Source: Toxonevra muliebris
Taxonomy: Eukaryota > Arthropoda > Insecta > Diptera > Pallopteridae
Reading direction: 5' to 3'
DNA length: 64,000 bases
Assembly (NCBI GenBank): GCA_963691655.1
Contig: OY829326.1
Coordinates: forward strand, 100,005,340-100,069,339
Positions 9,570-21,085 of this stretch are shown in pieces (the first letter of the stretch is position 1; the number at the start of each line of letters is the position of its first letter). Made by a program: the position numbers and the translations under genes. The notes under the pieces are model-generated. The model did not search any database and had not been told where the DNA came from. It saw only the letters and a program-made list of their open reading frames with translations.

Positions 9570-11378
9570 GGGTGGCCCTTATATTTCAACTTTCTAAAAG
9601 TTTAGTTCAATCAATAAACTGAACAACTGCTAGGTGACCCTCATCGACCATGAAGTTGTACATTGTCGCCCCGAAAATCATTTTTCACAAAATCAAAGTT
9701 AACAATGATTTGTGCGTTTAAGATATACCTTTCAGTTATCTCATATGGGAAAAACTCTTAAAAAGAATTTGTTTTTTTCTTGTTGGGGTGTATTAAATTA
9801 TTATAGCACCTTTTTATTACTTTTTGTTCATGCGTCAATTGATAAAATATTAGGATATTGATCGAGAAAACAGAAAGGTGCTGCGGACAAATTTGTTACC
9901 CACTTCGAGTACTTAGCTCCCCAAACTGTGGCTCTATCATTATTTGATGAAAATGTTTCAACAGCGGTTAAGACAAATAAAGCATAAATTGTATTGGAAA
10001 CAGGCTACAAAAAAATCATTTTTCTTCGTTTATGAACATCGAGTTTACGTCTTTTCTTCGCGAAATTTTCTATCAGCACCGATTTCTTCAACAAAGAACT
10101 TTCAACAAGGAAAGATAATCCAGGTTACAAAAATGGAATTGAAACACTTGAGAAGAAAGTTGTTGTTAATGACGTCGCAGAAAAAAATGTGAAACTTATT
10201 GAAACATCATGAAGCTGAGAAACAATTTATTTTACCAATCGTTGCCGAAGAGCGAAAAAGATACGCAACTAACTATTACTAAATCCTTTCTTATTGTGCG
10301 TATACACGAGTGTGAATTTTGTTGAACTTTTGAATTTCAAGTTTAGGTGGACACACGACAAAAAAGGATTTTCATTGAGAATCGAATTTCGTTGTCGAGT
10401 GATTATAAGTTTGGAAAAGAAGAAGAATTTTTGTGTGTGTTTTGTAAAAGTAAAAATAAATTGAAATGCTGCCTTTCAATTGGATTTGGGTTGTAAGAAT
10501 TTAAATACCAATTATGGTTAATTCCGGCTACATTACTTTATTTTTTCACTCTTACTTTTGGTTACTCTGGGGTAGAAAGATAAAGCTTAAGTTTAATTTC
10601 ATGTCAGCCGAGTTTAATAGCTTTGAGTAGAAATATTAGAAAAACCATAGCATTGTTTCAAACGACTTTATCTTAAAATTGAAGATCTTTCTGAAAACGA
10701 TATATAAGTTTATTATTTATAGATAAAAATATGTGATAAAATATTTTCCATCTTAAGTCGAGTTATGCTGTTTTTCACTTTTAAAACAGAAATATTGCAG
10801 GAGTAGCTGTTATGAAAACAAAATGCAAAATGTCTAAAAACTATATCTTATATTTACCCGTTTTTTTTTAAACCATGTGTTTCAGGGTTGCTGAGTTACT
10901 TTCGGCATTTCAATTGAATTTCGTTGAAATTCTTGTGAAATTCAGAGTGGTTTCTATAGATATTATTTCTGTGAATAGAAATACTTAAGTTTCTTCTATA
11001 GAAGTTGTGTACGATATTAAAAAATAACGTAATATTTCTTATATTTTTCATATCGTTTCAGGAATTGCGCGAATTTACTTTTAAAAAATTGTATTCAGAA
11101 TGTTGTCACACAATTTTCCGGATGTACCCAAATAAATTTCTCTAAGAAAAAACAAGAAAATGGTCAAGATAGGGAAGACTATATCGCTTTTGAACGGAGT
11201 TAATAGTTGCATATACCATGTTTCAACTTCAAGGCGTTTGAGTATCACTTAGAAGTTGTCCGATGGAGTTGAAGTGAAGTTTTGCACATACCGGTTTTTT
11301 CTTGATTGAAACCAGATTAGTGCAAGGGAGCAGCAACATTTTTACTTGTGAAAAATGACCTATAGCTAAGGATCACCC
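9570..11378 (+). mobile_element. TIR element with TA flanks carrying a decayed protein
   Basis: Left end GGGTGGCCCTTA and right end (rc) GGGTGATCCTTA are each flanked by TA (9568-9569 and 11379-11380), giving a 1.8-kb unit. The match is only 10 of 12 bases and the TIR is short, so the call is tentative. The interior contains the protein relic at 9874-10282 and otherwise A+T-rich sequence. Confidence 0.4.
9874..10282 (+). pseudogene. Relic of an uncharacterised repetitive arthropod protein (C-terminal part)
   Basis: Two open stretches joined by frame changes and stops read like one protein: KGAADKFVTHFEYLAPQTVA, LSLFDENVSTAVKTNKA, then GIETLEKKVVVNDVAEKNVK, and finally EKQFILPIVAEERKRY near the natural stop at 10280. 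From memory this order (YLAP...ALFDE..., then VVNDVAER..., then EE.KQ..L..V..HRK.YP) resembles the C-terminal region of an uncharacterised protein family that is repetitive in arthropod and cnidarian genomes. I do not know its function. At least one in-frame stop (after TNKA) and two frameshifts break it. It lies inside the TIR element 9570-11378, so the family may travel with a DNA transposon. Confidence 0.4.
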
Positions 11379-11439
11379 TAATATGCTCAAATACATAACT
11401 GCATTCTTGCAAAACACCTTCACTAAAATACGCTAATGA

Positions 11440-12130
11440 AACGACGTGTCCTTCACAGTAGCAGCAGAAGCAGAAGCAGCAGCGGCGGCAAGTGGCAACA
11501 ACAGCAAATTTGAACAAGACCGCATTGAAATGCCAATGTTGAGGGCATTAAGAGCAAGGTAAATAACAACAGCAACAAAACAACATCAGCAAGCACAACA
11601 ACACGAAGAGCAAGAAGCATAGCCAATACAATGATAGCTAAAACTTTCGACCACACATACATTCAAGCAAACATATGAAGGTTACTAGCGGAGAATATCT
11701 CCTAAAAGTATGCAATAGCACACATCCACAAAACAGGCTAAAGTGATGAATGTAAATGAATGAATGAATGCACATATATATGTACATATACTAACACGTA
11801 TATATGAATTGTGATGATTGTGTGAATGAAATGTTGTTTGCGCAAATGAAAACTAAATCAAATGGCAGCAGCCAACAACAGCATTTGCTGGCAAAAGCAA
11901 TTCCCAGCAACAACACAGTAAAACAACCAAACACATACGAGCAATAAATTCTCAATATTTCAGAAAATTGCATAAAAGCTCATAGGATATAAAACCAAAG
12001 AAATTGAGGATGAGCATAGGATCAGCAGCGGTGTAACATGAGTAGTAAAGAAGAAACAACAACAACAACAAGCAGAAGAGGAAGTAGAAGAAGGAAAAAG
12101 CTGAAACTGAAGCTGAAGCAAGACAAAAGC
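11440..12130. repeat. CAG/CAA-rich low-complexity region
   Basis: Irregular CAGCAG, CAACA and GAAGA triplet runs separated by ordinary sequence. The Ser/Lys/Thr-rich and Leu-rich frames here arise from the triplets. A simple-repeat landscape of this kind is common in fly introns and regulatory DNA. Confidence 0.6.
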
Positions 12131-12977
12131 AATAAATTATTTATACCTGAATTTTACCCTAGCTGCATTTGTTGTTTTGTTTTGGCTTGGCATCTCAATA
12201 ATAGCTTCTATTGTTTTAAAAAAAAAGCTGAATTTTCGTTTTTTTTTTTTCTTCGAAAAATAGCATTAAATTTTTGCCACAAAATTTATTTTCTATTATG
12301 CAAAATAATTGCATAAAAATATGTTGATTAGTTGGTTAAAATGATTTTGCTGGATCAGAATCTACAATTGGCTTGATAGAGTTCAAGCTCTCTTGTTTGC
12401 AAAATGAATTAAGTGTGTATTGAGTCTGATACTTTCAATCATAACTAATCTAACGGTAACAGATTGCTTAGTAAACTATCGGTGAACCGTAAGATTTGCT
12501 AAATTGAAGAGTATTACTCATTTGAAAAGTAAGAGATACGATAAAGGAAGGAAGGAATCCAAAGAGCATATTGGTTTTCTTTAATGTTTTTCTTTCGATA
12601 GTGTTTCACACCAGTCATTTCCAAAACTTATACAGACGCATTTCAATTCTCTAATAGTGTATGCTTGAGCTTGTGAGAGCACTACATAAGGAGCCATTCA
12701 AATATTACGTAAAGCAATTTTTAATCATTTTTGACCCCTACTCCTGGTCGTAACACATCGTAACAATATTAACGCTTGTTTGCCTAACATATTTTTCAGT
12801 ATGATTTGGGAGATACTAGAAGTGATTATATATCCGCAAGAATCTTCTCTATTTCTTTAATTTCTTTAAGTTTTCTGCTTCCAGAGATAGAAAATTTTTA
12901 TAGATTTCTGCAATTAAATGCATGTTTCGAGTCAAAAACTATTTCCATTTATGCATTTCTAACCGCTTTCTTCCCCT
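12131..12977. other. Spacer with possible transposon end
   Basis: A+T-rich. At about 12690-12775, GAGCCATTCAAATATTACGT followed by GACCCCTACTCCTGGTCGTAACACATCGTAAC resembles one end of a widespread animal DNA-transposon type (CCATTCAAA-TTACGTAA...CGTAAC). The other end is not seen, so no element is called. Confidence 0.3.
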
Positions 12978-13345
12978 CAGGGAGGAATACTCTCGCCACT
13001 GTTAAGGAACCTAATGCTAAATGATCTATTAGTAGATCTAGAAAACACCAACTGCACTGACGTTGCCTTGGCAGTTTCAGAAAAATTTCTAAGCACTCTC
13101 TCCGAAGTTTTAAACAACGTTTTCAAAATCCTGACCAAATAGTGCAGTAAATGCGGATTGGGCATAAATCCGGCTAAAACCGAATTGGTACTTTAATACT
13201 CCGACTCTTAACGGGGTCGCTCTAAAGTTAGCGGAACAGGCGAAATATTTGGGACTCATACTAGATAGGAAACTAAGCTGGAAAACCAACACTCTGTTCA
13301 CGATCCAAAAGGCAAATGTTGTCCTCTTCTCTTGTAAAAAAGCAG
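12978..13345 (+). pseudogene. LINE reverse transcriptase, C-terminal part, active site deleted
   Basis: The frame opens with QGGILSPLLRNLMLNDLLVD (RT motif B region), continues FLSTLSEVLNNVF, CSKCGLGINPAKTELVL and AEQAKYLGLILDRKLSW (thumb region). The FADD/YADD box expected between DVALA and VSEKF is missing, so the polymerase active site has been deleted in frame. TAG interrupts after ILTK (about 13138) and TAA after ELVL. The upstream palm and fingers are absent. Confidence 0.8.
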
Positions 13346-14727
13346 TAAAAAAAGCTGGGGTATGGGGTATGAGGTTAAATTCAGTCAATCCCTGGTCTGA
13401 ACCATTTGTAGGACAGTCCAAAATCTTTTCAGAATTCACCACTTTGTCCAAGAAGATTGACTACATCCGCTCCACACTCTTCTTCGACAATCACTTCCAT
13501 TCCTTCGAGAGAGGATATGATGGAGAGTCAATGCCAGCAGAGGGAAGCGATGTACTTTTACACCAATGGATCCAAACTGGATGGAAGAGTTTTCTCTAAG
13601 CAAGTAGGGTTAAGCTTAGAGTTCGACCGAACGTCAATTTCTTGGCCGAAGCCGAACCGAACTTCGGCCAAAATTTTAATGTTTTATTTTATTTTTCGGC
13701 ATTTGTACCAAGCAATTGACAAACCCTATCTTTATAAAACTGGACTGCAGCACTAAAGAGTTGCTAATTAGCAACACTAGATGGAGGAGCGATAAGATTT
13801 TTGGTTGCAATTATTTTTAACCATAATTTCTGGCTGTAGTGCCAACATTTTTGTGTTCGGCTATTGTTCAGCCAACTTTTCGCCGAAGCCGAACGGAAGC
13901 CGAACACCAAATTTATAGCCAAACATGGCCGAAACCGAAGCCGAACGTTCGATCGAACTCTAGTTAAGCTTATAATTTCGTCTGCCTGACTATTGCAGCG
14001 TTTCCAAGCTGAGGTCATGGCTATACAGTCAGCGGCGAACTGCCTGAAATGCGATAAAGTATCAGTCCATGATATTTTTATTTTCAGCGACAGCCAACCT
14101 GCTATCAAATCTCTAGCCAGTATATCACTGACCTCCAAGGTAGCTTTTGATTTACGGCGTTTACACAACGAAGTAGCCGATGAACTCAACGTATACCTTG
14201 TATGGGTTCCAGGCCATAGTGATATACTTGGAAATAACAAATCTGACGAACTAGATTAGGCACAAAAATTCGATTATGCAATTTAAAAACTACCCGGGTA
14301 TCCCACTGGCAACCTGCGAGCTTAGTGTTCAAACGGAGTTCTTGAAGCAAGTAAAGGTGAGATGGCTGACTGAACACACGTGCAAAACCACCAAGCAGGT
14401 ATGGCCAGAGTATAACCCCAAACGCTCTAGGAAGCTTCTATCTCTCGGTAGAAAACAAATATATAAAGCTGTGGCAGTATAACTGGCCACTTTCTTATAG
14501 GCGTACACGCCTCGAGATTGTGTGCGCCCTCAAACGACTATTGCATAAGCTTTAAAGATGAAGAAGAGGAGGAATCCATTTCTAACTACTTATGCTTCTG
14601 CCCAGCCCTGGTTAACAGTAGAAAACATATCCTAGGTCAATATTTTCCAGACGACTTATCCTATTTAAGATCAACTGACCTAGGGGACCTACTTAATTTT
14701 ATAACAAAGTCTACCTGGTTCGACTAA
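13346..14727 (+). pseudogene. LINE RNase H and C-terminal domain, interrupted
   Basis: The connection region reads EPFVGQSKIFSEFTTL and KIDYIRSTLFFD, then SIPSREDMMESQ. RNase H begins YTNGSKLDGRV (13558-13590), where the first catalytic Asp of the usual YTDGS is Asn. It resumes after the MITE with FQAEVMAIQSAANCL, SDSQPAIKSL and VWVPGHSDILGNNKSDELD (to 14259), supplying the Glu and two Asp positions. The C-terminal block follows in shifted frames: QVWPEYNPKRSRKLLSLGRK, then CISFKDEEEEESISNYLCFC with a zinc-finger-like Cys pattern, ending STWFD at 14727. Several frameshifts and stops make it non-coding. Confidence 0.8.
13617..13962. mobile_element. hAT-type MITE with perfect 8-bp target duplication
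   Basis: The 346-bp insert has inverted ends TAGAGTTCGACCGAACG / TAGAGTTCGATCGAACG and is flanked by GTTAAGCT at 13609-13616 and 13963-13970. The 8-bp duplication and TAGAG-like ends fit the hAT superfamily. Subterminal GCCGAAGCCGAAC motifs are repeated in both arms. It interrupts the LINE RNase H domain, so it is younger than the LINE. It has no coding capacity. Confidence 0.85.
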
Positions 14728-14842
14728 TTTTCAGGTTCTAAAGGTAGTGGATGAAACACCCACATGGTAACACAACGGGATGCATTCGGCCTAAGTCTGT
14801 CTTGGCGGACAGCCACTTAACCTATCCTAATCTAACCTAACC

Positions 14843-16999
14843 GCTTTCTGCATGTCAAAATCACTCTAGTGATTGCCATATTTTTACACAAAAATAACCA
14901 TTTTCTATATGTATAATAAACTGTTTAATATATAAACTAAATTATGTCATTATAAAATAATTACTAATATTATAGGATTCAACAAAATGACAAGCAAAAA
15001 TTAATAAATAATAAAAAACAAATATGCTTGTAAAATTGGAAATATTTCCAAATAATTTATAGCCCGAACTGTTTTGCATTTTTAATACCAAATAATTTAT
15101 TTGCATTTAAGTAGCTATAAAGTACCAACAACAAATCTACAATGGCAAAATATGTATTTGCAATTCTAAAACAAATTCTATACACGTGTCTTTCTACATC
15201 TTTACACACTTTCACACACACATACATACATATCTATCAACGATGCTAAATAAAATACACAAAAGCATTTTCACATAATAAATCTAAGTATCTATGTCTT
15301 TATATTTATTTCTTACAAATGAAAAATATCATTTAATGCATTTTTAATTAGAAACATTTATCGTAAATAAAATTTATTATTGACATAAGTTGTTGCTTTT
15401 GTCATTATTGTTGTCATGCTGCTATAGCCAATGTTGCTGCTGTTGTTGTCATTGTTATTGTTCTCGTTATATTCTCCTTTTTTTTCTTTTTTTTTGGTTC
15501 ATGTGCAACATGACCGGTAATTGAAGGAAAATTTCATTCCGTTGTTGTTTTTTTGCTGTTGTTTCTGTTGTTGCTGCTGCTGTTATTGTTACTGTTGCCT
15601 TGATTGCTGTTGTACCCTTATCCAAATCGCTGACATTTGACATATTTATTTATTGTATATACATTTTTGCATTATTTATTGTACGTTTTAGAAGGAGACC
15701 ATCGAAAAAAAAAACACACACACAAAATCATGAAATAAATGAAATTGTGAAAGGATAACATGAATTGAATATTGAAAGCAATGAATTTTAGATTGCTGCA
15801 GGAGGGCAAACAAAAAAAATTATTGTACAAAATGAATGTATTTCGGTTTTTAATAAGAGGTAGAATTTCGGAGTGAATGAGTTGAAACGAGAGTGGAAAG
15901 AATGAATTGAAATCTAATGCATAAATGAGATTTTTCACGCATAGTGGTAGGACAAAAAAAAAGTTGATCTAGGTGAGGTGCACCTCTTTTTGAAAATAAT
16001 TTGCACAATGATTTATGCAAGAACAGTCGGCAATTTTTCTATTCTACTAACAAACGCCAACGTTTGAAAAATCGCAGTGCTTTTAATTGAGCACGGTCTA
16101 CTGCTTTTTCGCCCTTGTTCCATTTCAAATTAAAATCTGAATTAATCTCTACTTGTACACAGTCCCAAAAGAAACTTTCTAGATGCTGACATATAATTTT
16201 TATAAAAAAAAAACACATTTTGACCACTTATTTGAAATGAAGCGCGGGAGAAGCGTGCTACTATGAATAGTTGTTTGTATCACTTTTAATATCAACATAA
16301 CGCTAAAACAAAAAACTGCGAAGTATACCAGATAAAACTTCACCAAATAAGTGTGATCCATAGCATAAAGTATATACTTTGAATTTTAGGTTTAATTTGG
16401 TTAAATTGTTTTCACTACAACAACAAAATTTATGTTTAAACAAGAGAACTGGTAATCAGGGTCGAATTATGTAATTATGTCTTGTTGGGCAAGAAATTTT
16501 TATATAACTCTAAGACAATTAAAATTTCATTCAATAACTTTTCAAGGGTCAATTTCTATGGTTTAATCTAGTACAAAGAGATTATTGGGTGAAAAAAATT
16601 AAAAATTTTAACTTTCAAGAGTTACTCAGTTTAGAAGAAACTAGACGTAATTTTGGCCTTCAGTGACCCCAAATAATTTATACTTTTTGGGGTATTAGCA
16701 AGTTTTATCCTTCTGTTGGATCCACTACTTAATTTTAATCAAGAATTGTTCTCACACAATGACGGACCTAGAAGGACAATTTCGCTTCTCCAGTTTCTCC
16801 CACAATTGCGAGCGCTTATAATATTTCAAAATTTTTCCACAGTGGAACATCATATGCAGTTCGACTATAATAAATCTAAAATTTCAATTTATAAATGCCC
16901 TACTTTCGGAGAGCTCGATCATGGATCTGGTCTGTATTTTCATATAGTTTTAAATCTAAACTAGGCCATAAGATTTTTAGTCTTATTTTAGGTTTGGGT
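14843..16999. other. AT-rich spacer with TTG-triplet runs, no gene seen
   Basis: A+T-rich DNA. 15390-15620 carries TTGTTG/TGCTGC triplet runs. No coding or transposon motif was recognised on either strand. Confidence 0.5.
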
Positions 17000-18075
17000 T
17001 TTAGTTAGATGTTTGGTCATATTTTTGGTCTACCCTTTAGGCAAAGTTTTGGTCTTAGTTTAGGTCTAGAATTTTGTTCAATTTCTAGTCTGACTTTTAA
17101 CCATTATTTGGTTTGATTTTTGGCTCAAGTTTAAGACTTAATCTTTGTCTTATTTTTGTGTGTGAGTTTTGTTTGATTTGAGTCTAAAATTTTGATTCTT
17201 GGTCCAATTTATAGTATGAATTTTTATCGGATTTTCGGTCAAATCTCGGTACTGATTTTGGTCTGAGTTTGGGTCTAAATTTAGGTCTGATTTTTTATTT
17301 GAGTTCGGTCTGAATTTTGGTTTGAGCTTGGGTCTGAGTTTTGCTTTAATTTTTGGTCTGAACATCGGTTTAAGTTTTGATCTTTTGCACGAGTTTTGAT
17401 ATAATTTTTTGGCTGGAAACTTTTCGGAGGTTCGGTCTAAGTTCTGGTCCAATTTTTGGTTCGAATTTTTGTCTAAATATAATCTAATCTGAATTTTGGT
17501 TTTAGTTTTTGTGTGGGTTTCGTTGTGACTTTCAATCTGATTTCTGTGGATTGGATCAAACTTTGATTTGAGTTTGGATCTAAATTTTGGTTCAATTTTG
17601 TGCCTGAATATCGATTTGAGTTTTGGTCATAATTTTGCCTGAGTTTTTATCTAATTTTTTGCCCGAAATTTAGTCCGTTATTTGATATGAATTTTAATCT
17701 AAGTTACTTCAGATTTCTAAGTTAGTTCAGATTTTAAGTCTGAATTTATATATGATTTTTGATCTGACATATACATGAAACTTTTGTTTTAAATTTGGTC
17801 CAATTTTTGATAAAAACTCGCATGAAGTTTGATTTTTTTATTAAAATTCGCCCTGGTTTTTGCTTTTCGTTTTGGTTTGCACATTGGTTTTAGTTTTGGT
17901 CTGATTTTTGGTTGAGTTTTGGGCTAATTTTTGTGCTGAATTTGACTCTGAATTGTGGTCTGATTCTTATCTGAATATCGGTTTGCGTTTTGATCATAAT
18001 ATTGCCTGAGTTTTGGTAAAAACTTTGATTCAATTTAGGTATGAATTTTGGTCTGATATGATTTATTGTATCCAA
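17000..18075. repeat. TTTTGGTCTGA-type degenerate minisatellite, 1.1 kb
   Basis: About 90 diverged copies of an 11-13-bp unit of the form TTTTGGTCTGAG/A run through the block. The 12-bp modal period makes the minus-strand frames read as K/R/P-rich pseudo-repeats such as RPKLKPKFRP at 17150-17452. That is a by-product of the unit length, not evidence for a gene. A diverged block with related units in the opposite orientation lies at 23225-23640. Confidence 0.85.
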
Positions 18076-18579
18076 TTGAGTTTCTAGTCTGGATCATCAG
18101 AAACACATTTAATGGGTTAAGCTGTTTTTATGTTCACAATATTTTGAATAAAATTTTTCTAAATACGCAGTTTTCGTACCATTGCTCCAAACATTGCATA
18201 TTTCTTAACAAGCATATGCTTCTTGAGTCCAATGAATGAAGCATGGATAGTCACGTTTATTTGAATTATAATAAAATAATATGCTGGAAATACAAAAATA
18301 TTAAAATTGCTATCAAGATACAGAAAGATTTAATCTTTGGAAAAAATTTATTCTAAAATCACACAGAAGAAACCAAAAAAGCAGCACAACATCGATTTGC
18401 CACTTAAATTTGCTCAATTATATTCTCATCAAAACGACATGCTATTTCAACAATATTGAACATTATGCATAAACTATTTTCATCTTTCTCTCTATGATCT
18501 CCTTAGTTCCTTACCTACCATACTTCACGGCATACCTCAATGTGTTGCCATTCATGATGAGCTCAATTAAAGTTTCACT
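18076..18579. other. Spacer, no gene seen
   Basis: A+T-rich sequence without recognised motifs. Confidence 0.5.
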
Positions 18580-19090
18580 CGAACAACGAAATGGCCACTT
18601 TTCGATGGCAATTAGCAGCAAATGTTGCTGCTGCTACTGCAAGCAATTCACGATTTGGAAAACAAAGTATGAAGACAGACATATAGAAAGATATACAGAC
18701 AGATAGATGAACGAATGAGCAAATGAATGAATAAACGAACGATACATTTTAATTTAGCACGTCCGCAATCGTCGGACAGTAGAACGTTTGGACAGTCGTT
18801 TGCTGCCACCATTTTGTCAGCAACATGCCGACAAATTGACAATGATGATGGCAACAATCTGTAAATGTAAAAATGGCGGAATGGCGAAGCGGTGCGACGC
18901 GGCGCGCCTCATAAAATTTTATGGTGCACAATTTAAAACAAACGCGGGCGCGCTCGTTCACATTAAGAGTTAAAAGACACAAAATCAAATGTGAAACCAA
19001 ATGGAAAAACCAAGCCAAAAATTAAAACGCAAACGTAAAGCGAAAAAAAGAGAGAGAGAAAGAGAGAGAGAGGGAGAAAGTAAAACCAAA
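18580..19090. promoter_or_regulatory. Candidate regulatory patch (ATGGC and GAGAG clusters)
   Basis: This stretch stands out from its A+T-rich surroundings. Between 18589 and 18890 the plus strand has five ATGGC cores, the core of the fly Pho/YY1 site. There is a GC-rich box GCGACGCGGCGCGCC (about 18894-18908), a palindromic ATAAAATTTTAT beside it, and a GAGAG-rich tract at 19049-19080 of the kind bound by GAGA factor. Pho plus GAGA clusters are typical of fly Polycomb/Trithorax response elements. Motifs this short also occur by chance, so the regulatory role is an inference. Confidence 0.3.
19049..19080. repeat. (GA)n microsatellite
   Basis: Run of AG dinucleotides with a few interruptions. 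Confidence 0.9.
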
Positions 19091-21009
19091 AGAATCAAAA
19101 ACAAAACAAATACCAAGAGAAATTGTGGTATATTGGTATGTGAAATTGTTGACAACATATAGACAATATGTACACATACACACACACATATAGAATCTAG
19201 ATAAAAAAAACATTTGCATATTCATGTTATTGAGTTCGCTCGTTCGTTGGTTCGTTCGTTTACTCAAGCCCATTTTACAAAAATTTCAAATTAACAACGA
19301 AAACATTTCAACTACTACAAATACGACAATATATATGTACATTTGTACACACAAACACACAAGTGAAAGTGGTAGATAAAAGTGTTAGACAGTGGCGAGA
19401 GGAAAGGGACAGAAACGTGATGATGGGTATGATGAGAGTTGCGATATTATAAAAATGTGACTCAATTGCGCGTAAAACCGAATTTTACAGAGGTTGGCTT
19501 GAAATGTTGCTGCACAATTCCAAGTATTGACAGTCGTCATTTGCTGTGTTGCCAATGTTATTTGTTGTTTTTGTTTCTGTTGTTGTTATTGTTATTGATG
19601 TAGATAATGATGTTGATGTTGTTGGTATTGATGGTGTTGATGATGTCCTTTGGTTTTGCATTTTAGTTTAACCACTGAGGTCATTGTGTATTTAACCAAT
19701 GTCACGCGTACAACAAACATGAAATTGAAGCCTCTACGTTCGGTCATATATATTCAAGGCCTTTAAGTTTTTACTCATTAATGTTCCGATATCATTCCGT
19801 ATACCCGTACCTTAAACAGTTCGAAATAGAACAAATAGGAGCGGAGTCAAATGCTTGACCCATTTTTAAATTTTGAACAGCTTTTCCAAATAATTATGGC
19901 GCAAGTACAAGAATGTGCAAAATTCTTTAATTGAAGATCGTGTTTACAATTACAGACACGAGAGTTTTTGTATACCTGATCTTTTACTATCGAACATCTA
20001 TATATATATTCTTGTGCAATAAGTTCAAAAATGTTGAGTATATTCGTGTATAGAAAACCGAATTCTTATGTTCGTGAACATATGCAAATAAAAAATGTTT
20101 GTATAAAATGTCCATTACATGAGTGTTCAAATACAAACCCAGAACATGTAGATGTGCAGAAAGAGTTTTCAAATAAGAATACTGATTTCCATTGGTGTGA
20201 ATATGTGCGAAAAGATTAAAACTGTTCAGTATGTGGATGTTCAAATGCGAGTCCTAAGAATTTTTAACATATTAATTAGGGCAGGTGGTTTCATATTTTT
20301 TTTTTCTAGAACCATCCTGAGGATCCGATGTCAGTAGTAAGTATTTCCTTGGATTGGGTCAGCACTTAAGGTTAGCAGTATCGAGTTGCACTTAGCAACG
20401 TGGAGGAATTCCGGCTTTATCTTTGAAAACTTTGCCAAACTTGGTAAAATTCAATTTGATAATGCCAACCTTGAAAGTTGATCAAACCCACAAGCCTATT
20501 TTTTAACATAAACATGTACAAAAAAAAAAAATGGATGCGTGCAAGACACGCAAGAAATTTGATGTGTAAACAGTTAAGCCAACTGAATGCCATATACATA
20601 AGCTCACATATGTATAGCCATATATAGGGAATTGATGTATAATCTACTTATATGCTTAGGTAAATAATTCAAATTAAAACAATTCTTTTATAAACTTAAA
20701 AGTTTATTAGATATCATTACCTTTTATATATACGTAATAGCCCAATTCACTATAAATTGCAAATGGTCTTTCATTATTGAAAATTTTTATTCCATATCGC
20801 ATTTGTGGTTGTGATAGCAGAAATATTTTGCATTTGCACCAAATCGTGAATAGGGCTGATATGTTATAGTTGAATCATTTTTCTTTTACTCAATGCATCG
20901 GGCACGATATGCTCGCATATACGCAACTGCAATTGCATCTTTTTTTCTGCGCTTTAAGTTTTTCTTCTTGTCGATTTGAAATTTTATTAGACGTAAAAAT
21001 TTTATTTAA
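19091..21009. other. Spacer with triplet and dinucleotide repeats, no gene seen
   Basis: TTG/GTTGAT triplets occur at 19560-19660 and CA-rich tracts at 19150-19190 and 19340-19360. No supported gene on either strand. Confidence 0.5.
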
Positions 21010-21085
21010 CGTCGCCTTAGAATTGATTTGGCGTATAGGTATATGAATTTGTACACACATACGCCAAACCAATTCTCAAGCGACG
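21010..21085. repeat. 76-bp palindromic repeat, complete copy 1
   Basis: CGTCGCCTTAGAATTGATTT GGCGTAT at the left pairs with ATACGCCAAACC AATTCTCAAGCGACG at the right, leaving a loop of about 20 nt. The length is identical (76 bp) to the copy at 28561. It is likely a very small MITE or a hairpin-forming repeat and has no coding capacity. Confidence 0.85.

Larger units (their letters stand above)
12978..14842 (+). mobile_element. 5'-truncated LINE with RNase H domain
   Basis: Non-LTR retrotransposon remnant covering the second half of reverse transcriptase, the connection region, RNase H, a C-terminal zinc-finger-like block and a 3' end with TATCCTAATCTAACCTAACC. The order RT, RNase H, then CCHC-like finger is that of the RNase H-bearing I/LOA/R1 group of LINEs. 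It is truncated upstream of the PQGG RT motif and split by a 346-bp MITE (13617-13962). Another copy of its 3' end lies inverted at 47885-47954. Confidence 0.8.

Noticed and set aside
12038..12316. Frame with poly-Thr and basic cluster
   Set aside because: Arises from CAACAA/AGAAGA triplets and ends in poly-T.
17150..17452. Minus-strand 100-residue frame with RPKLKPKFRP repeats
   Set aside because: The periodicity follows the 12-bp DNA unit; no start context or conservation expected.
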